Of a stretch of 64,000 nt of DNA, positions 59,361 through 64,000 are shown in pieces. Both the position numbers and the translations under genes were made by a program. The notes below the pieces were generated by a model, which saw only the letters and a program-made list of their open reading frames with translations, was not told the origin of the DNA and searched no databases. Positions within the stretch are counted from its first letter, which is position 1; each line of letters opens with the position of its first letter. The DNA is from Adiantum capillus-veneris (Eukaryota; Streptophyta; Polypodiopsida; Polypodiales; Pteridaceae). The DNA is taken from the NCBI GenBank assembly GCA_014529385.2, contig CM043960.1, positions 71,142,410-71,206,409 on the forward strand. Reading direction: 5' to 3'.

Positions 59361-60214
59361 ACAATTGGATTCTTGGACTATGCAACCATACTGAGTTAGT
59401 ACAATTAGTACAGTTGGTATGGTCTGGTTCACATTGGACGTACTCTCTGGGCTAGGCTGCGACACGTGGCAGGGATACGACGATGGTTCGACTGGACATC
59501 GTGGCCACGTCACCTCCACCACTTAGTCTAAAGATAGACTTAGATGGATGACATTTATGAGCCGTTGGTGGCTCTTTATGGTGGGACATGAGGAGTAGTT
59601 CTTGGGTCATAGAGATCATCTTCTAGATATATGGTCCAACATCGTCATCTAGGCAGCGAGAATATACACACAGCACGTCTTCACCATCCCTGCACATCTG
59701 AGCCTCAGCACCCCCATTGTACTTGTGAGTCCTGGCTGGAGCTGAGTGTGCTGCCATGCGAGAGTCTGTATCGATTCTTTGAGATAGTTGAGTCATATGT
59801 TCTGGTCTGTTGTTGTGTCTCTGTGAGCTCAGTTGTTATCTATTGTTCCTTTGTTTTCAGTTTGTTTTGAGTGAGATTGTCACGCACATTGCACTGAGGA
59901 GCACCCACTGTAGAGAGCACTACACACTATCCGTGCTACAAGTGTGAGAGAGAAATGGAAATTTTTGATGTGCTAGTGTTGCTTGAATGCAAAAATTTTG
60001 ATTATTATGAGCGAGAGACATGGTACATGTTTTATAATTAATCAATGGATCAAATTCATGACGGGATGGGATTCTCAAAATCATATTAAGAGTATGCAAA
60101 GGTGCTAATGTATCTGCTTGAGTAAATTCACCAATGCAAACTTCAACAGTGACTTGGGTTTTGCAATTAAAACGCTGATTATTAAAAATAGTTTGACTTT
60201 GTGAGGTGAAATTT

Positions 60215-60215
60215 T

Positions 60216-60267
<52 letters not shown>

Positions 60268-60500
60268 GTGCAAGTAGTGCAAAAATAAAATCATGGCTAC
60301 TAACATCATCTAAAAGAATGGTGATATTTTCACCCTTGATTGTGCCTTGTACTTTAAACAAAGTGTGAGGAGATATAGGAGTACCTGAAGATGGGTTGTC
60401 ATCGTGATCATACTCAGGATCATATTCCTCACCATAATTGGCTTCCACTTCATTGTCGTTGGGATTAGCATCTCTGATGAGGTTAATTGTAGCACCGTTG
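60215..60500 (-). pseudogene. Element D protease region
   Basis: FKVQGTIKGENITILLDDVSSHDFI is the retropepsin entry (ILLD...S-HDFI pattern). An AG/CT microsatellite (60,217-60,261) lies inside the region. Confidence 0.65.
60217..60261. repeat. (AG)n microsatellite
   Basis: About 45 bp of AG within the element D protease region. Confidence 0.95.
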
Positions 60501-60599
60501 GGGCGGTTGTTGCTGAAAGGTCTTTGGTTTCGATTTAGAGTGAGTCCATTGGGTTAACCATTTCTCTTAGCAGGACCTTTTGGGCACTTATCTGCATAG

Positions 60600-61480
60600 T
60601 GGCCATACTGGAAACATTTAAAACACTTTAATTTTTGTTACCATTAGAGTTTTGAGAAAAACGTTGGTTGGAATAATTTTGGTTTCCTTGCTGATGTGTG
60701 TTGTCGTTGTTGTTGCCATAGGGTTGAGAAGTTGTAGTAGAGTTATCAAATCAACGTCTCTTGAAAAAGGTACGGCCTTTATGTTTGTTCTTGTCAAAGT
60801 TAGGAGAGAAAGAAGCTCTCTTGTTATGATTAGTGTTAGCAGTTTGTTCAATGTGAGAGGGTTGTCCACCTTTCTTCTTCTCCGCATTAAGAGCCAAATT
60901 AATAGCCTTTGACAGTGAATCCATTTCAAACATATCTACCTCTGCACCAATTTGTAGAGCTAAGCCAGATATATACTTAAGCTTCAATTTCAACTGACAT
61001 GCTCAATAGCTTGCAATTGAATTAAATAGTTTCAAAAACGATCAGTGTAGCCCGGTACATCTTCATTTTGACCCTGTCAAATTAAATCCCACTGGTGTCG
61101 TGCTTTAGCTTTATACTATGTGGGTAAAAATTGAGGTAAAAAGCACCTTTTTGAATGCATGCCAGGTATGTGGTCTTTTACCATGTTCTTTGGTGGCGTT
61201 CCACCACAATGCAGCGCTATTGGTGAGATGATTTGATGCACACTTTACCATTTCACGTTGGAAAAACCTTTGCCATGAAAATAGTTAGCTAACCAACTTA
61301 CCCATGCTAGAAAGTGCTAGCATCTTTAGTGCCATCAAAGTCCTTGAAAGTGATGGATTTCTTGCTAATTTTGTTTTGCTTTGGTGCTCGTGCAAATTCT
61401 ATGCGTGCAGAATGCAGTAATTTATCTTCAAGCTCTTGCCTTCACATGCGTTCATAAGTGAGAGATTGTTGCAGATTAGT
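60600..61480 (-). pseudogene. Element D gag region
   Basis: Minus-strand stretches matching the end of a Gypsy gag: KLKYISGLALQIGAEVDMFE, SLSKAINLALNAEKK, Asn/Lys-rich linker, and a CCHC knuckle (CFKCFQYGHYADKC-like) near 60,620-60,580. Broken. Confidence 0.6.
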
Positions 61481-61549
61481 GAGCTGCTCAGCAATTGTGG
61501 GTGCCTGTGGAAGATTTTCCATGATTGCATGCTTTTCTTTCTTCTTTTC

Positions 61550-61553
<4 letters not shown>

Positions 61554-61620
<67 letters not shown>
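61554..61620. repeat. (AT)n microsatellite
   Basis: About 67 bp of AT in element D upstream of gag. Confidence 0.95.
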
Positions 61621-61624
<4 letters not shown>

Positions 61625-62812
61625 TGGTTGTAAGTGGTGGCGTCCAGTCCAGAAATATGGTGCACCGAGTTTCGATTGAGAATGATGATCAATTGAGCGG
61701 TTGATTTGTAGATCAATTGAATTTTCATCGACGTCCAATCTCTCGTGTCCCAAAACCAATGACAGTCGGCAATTTCACAATAAATTTTTTTAATAATGTC
61801 GTCAGCTTTTGTTAATCTTTATGATGTGAACCTCGATCAATAGATTGGTGGAGATTGTAGGATCTTGGATGATCCCGGGGTTGAAATGGTTCAATAAGGA
61901 TTACGGCTCTCGGAAAAAAAAGGCGGCCGAAACAAAATAACGTGTAGATGACCGATGATTTTGAAGGTTGGCGGCCAAATAGTTCTCAATGATGAGCGAC
62001 CAAGTTTAATTTTATTGCTTGTGTTGCGGTGGCCGACTAAAGAGGTTGAGGGGGTGAATGGGTGCTTGAAATGAATGGCTTTTGGGACTTTACTTGGGAG
62101 ATCGACCAAAGGGTAAATTAAGGCCTCACCTTTTAAACCAAAAGGTGTCAAAAAGGCACAACATGCAACAAGCAGGTCAACAACAACCGTGCAATGCAAA
62201 GAGAAGACGAGGGCGACTGCTACGGGGTTTCTTGGGTAGCAAGGAGGAAGGCAAAAAGTTTTAGCAGCCCAGGGGGACGCTTTGATAGCGGTTTTGCAAA
62301 TTTTCACAGTGGTCGACAAGGATTTCGCCCTACTTGTAGGAGGTGTTTTCCAATTCCCGACATGCTCTTCCCTTTGAGTTGAGGCCACTTGCACCCGAGT
62401 TGAGATAAATTGGTCTTCACACTTCCCTTGAATATGAGCTCTAGAGCTCGTGTCTCAGTGATGAGTTGTTGGTTCTTGATCTCTTTCACCTTTACTTGTT
62501 TTCCTTCAGCAAGCCACAATTGTCTACGTCAGATCTTGATATTCAAAATTTTCTTCAAGGTACTCTGATGTAAGTTTCTCAATTCCCACTCTCTTGTTTC
62601 TCTAACTCTCTCTTGCCTTCACAATTGACAAGAGTTAGCCATCAATTGATATTTAAATTGGTCGTATCAAATCTCAATGTCAATGATCAAATTTAATTTG
62701 TCGATTTGTCGATTAATCGCCTATAACTTTGATTTGCGTACTCAATGTTGCAAATTTCAAAAATTGCTCCTTAATTTTTGAATTCGATTGTCGATTTTCC
62801 TCGAACCAGAAT
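61621..62812 (-). other. Element D leader region
   Basis: Between the primer site and gag. No domain recognised; a 167-codon minus-strand frame (61,891-62,394) has no familiar motif. Confidence 0.5.
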
Positions 62813-62824
62813 CTCTGATACCAA

Positions 62825-63480
62825 TGTTGGGAGAAAGGGGAGACCGGTTGCTTGGACAATTCAACAATTCATCACAGGTTTCACCATCAACATGTCACCC
62901 CCTCTCCCAAATCCAAGTACACACACACACACACACACACAAGAGAATAGATTGACAAAGGCAGAGCGTAAGAGATGTAGACATAATTAGGAGTACACTG
63001 AATAACACAACATAGCATAAGAGAGAGGGAAGGAAAAATTTAGAGCATCTACACAAAAAAGGCCAAAAATCCTAGCCACAAACTCTGCGGCACCCCTTCT
63101 TGTGGAGTTTGGTATTTAATGTATTATTTGAGTTTTGGGTGCCAAAATTGGAGGCCCCTCTTTTACAACTAGTCCACTTTAGAACTTGAGTGGAGCACAT
63201 CACTTATTGCATGTCCCCTAAGAGTGAGTTCTCACATGAGCTATTTACAACAGCCATAATGGCTTATTGAATAAAAGTTTAAAATATTGTGCAAAGGTAA
63301 AATGATCGAGAGGTTTATTATTTGTCGGCGCCTCTTTCTCAACTCCCAAAATTCCAATCTGCAAATCATCATGCACTCACTATTAGTAAAATCAAATAGA
63401 CAACAAGTAATTAACCATTAAACAAACTATCCCAATTGCAGTTAATCACATACAACACGAGGGTGCCCAGTCTCTAAAAA
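62825..63480 (-). repeat. 5' LTR of element D
   Basis: About 656 bp. Contains an AC run (62,921-62,941). Matches the 3' LTR pieces at 46,976-47,116 and 50,385-50,932. Confidence 0.88.
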
Positions 63481-63485
63481 GAAAA

Positions 63486-64000
63486 AGACTCCATTTTCCT
63501 ACATGGGAAAATTTCTAAATCTTCTTGTGATAATAGCACCATCGCTACCTTGCCAACTAATGAGTAAGCATTTTTCTATAACAACAATCAAAATGAGAAG
63601 TGGTCACTAATGAGAAGCATCAAAGCCAAAACTTTAAAAAGGAAATTTGAGGTTTAAACAAGAATATGTTATTATGCTGAAGAAATTTGGAAGACTCCAT
63701 TGATAACTTTTGTTTTCAAAATAAGCTTATCTAAACTAATTAGGTTGTTTCTTAACACATATTACTCAATTACTTATTCGTTCATGCAAAAAAAAAACAT
63801 CATCTCACATAAAATGACTCGACGCCACCACTTTGGCCTTTGAGCCTCCTAACTTCTTTGAGGTAGGCATGCACAAATGCCAAAAAATCATACTCTTGAA
63901 TTTTCAATCTCAAAGCCATAAAAATGAAAGCCCATAGTATTGTGTGAATCTTCTCATCCTTGGCAAGAGATGTTGTGAAACCTCCTTATTTAAAGTCTAG
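63486..64000. other. Flank of element D, nothing recognised
   Basis: AT-rich with no coding signal, repeat or RNA gene that I can identify. Confidence 0.5.

Larger units (their letters stand above)
53900..59940 (+). mobile_element. Gag-protease LTR element E, no pol
   Basis: Two LTRs of about 535 bp (about 53,900-54,435 and 59,405-59,940; shared GGTTCACA-T-GACG, GCGACACGTGG, TGGCTCTTTATGGTGGGACA, CACGCACATTGCACTGAGGA). Primer site TTTTGGCGATCACGGTGG at 54,443, the same as in N1. The interior has gag with knuckles, a protease-like region, an 18-residue repeat, a 1-kb C-rich tract and a short hydrophobic ORF. No RT, RNase H or integrase. Inserted in element D in opposite orientation. Broken in a few places. 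Confidence 0.85.
46976..63480 (-). mobile_element. Ty3/Gypsy chromovirus, element D (nested)
   Basis: Target repeats GAAAA at 46,971-46,975 and 63,481-63,485. 5' LTR 62,825-63,480; tRNA-Met primer site TTGGTATCAGAG (minus strand) at 62,824-62,813. Then gag, protease, RT, RNase H, integrase with HHCC zinc finger, a chromodomain (YLLTFKSHPREDAKW-like block, 51,130-51,085), purine tract and 3' LTR 46,976-50,932. Element N1 sits inside the 3' LTR and element E between protease and RT. Without them D would be about 7 kb, a normal size. Broken in several places; older than N1 and E. Confidence 0.92.

Noticed and set aside
61399-61728. Ile-Tyr repeat ORF
   Set aside because: Translation of the AT microsatellite.

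Overview
This is a window of a repeat-rich plant nuclear genome. The only host gene I can defend is a minus-strand SKI2-type DExH RNA helicase. Its first ten exons run from the start codon at 45,627 down to 2,069, and the gene continues past the left edge. The coding parts total about 1.41 kb, spread over 43.6 kb. Intron 3 (45,028-14,966) is about 30 kb and intron 6 (14,397-3,270) about 11 kb, and both are packed with retroelements. Plant-type L1 LINEs with a DUF4283/zinc-knuckle ORF1, chromodomain Ty3/Gypsy elements, a TRIM and giant TE-filled introns fit a large-genome land plant. A fern is my best guess, from intron size and mobile-element content only, not from any match.

Layout, left to right. 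1-2,068 is intron 10, with an LTR piece and a worn LINE fragment. 2,069-3,269 holds exons 10-7. 3,270-14,397 is intron 6: a Gypsy tail with its LTR, a solo LTR of 'family A' that is itself split by a near-complete family A element (5,386-11,193), unclassified repeats and a TRIM (13,812-14,210). 14,398-14,965 holds exons 6-4. Intron 3 then holds a worn Copia element (15.4-17.1 kb), two hAT-like MITEs and a long foldback, a Gypsy fossil (19.3-26.5 kb) split by a second family A element (21,198-25,588), a full-length L1 LINE with 16-bp target repeats (28,873-35,710), a different LINE lying in CT repeats (36.2-38.7 kb) with a 5'-truncated sister (39.7-40.1 kb), a third MITE, and Gypsy remnants holding a solo family A LTR (42,540-43,900). 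Exons 3-1 lie at 45,029-45,627.

Right of the gene, 46,976-63,480 is one chromodomain Gypsy element (here 'D', minus strand, GAAAA target repeats). It was opened twice, by two elements with gag-like reading frames and no polymerase: N1 (47,117-50,384) inside one LTR, and E (about 53,900-59,940) between protease and reverse transcriptase.

The most interesting material is family A. It has 1.2-kb LTRs carrying an array of AGCGTTTT-like motifs, gag and protease, no recognisable RT, RNase H or integrase, and a conserved unfamiliar third ORF whose end resembles a chromodomain. One copy keeps that ORF open over 372 codons although gag and protease are gone. Most copies seen here sit inside other retroelements. 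Also notable are the LINE that both lies in and ends in CT repeats, the MITE family with 8-bp target repeats, and a 1-kb cytosine-rich tract in E.
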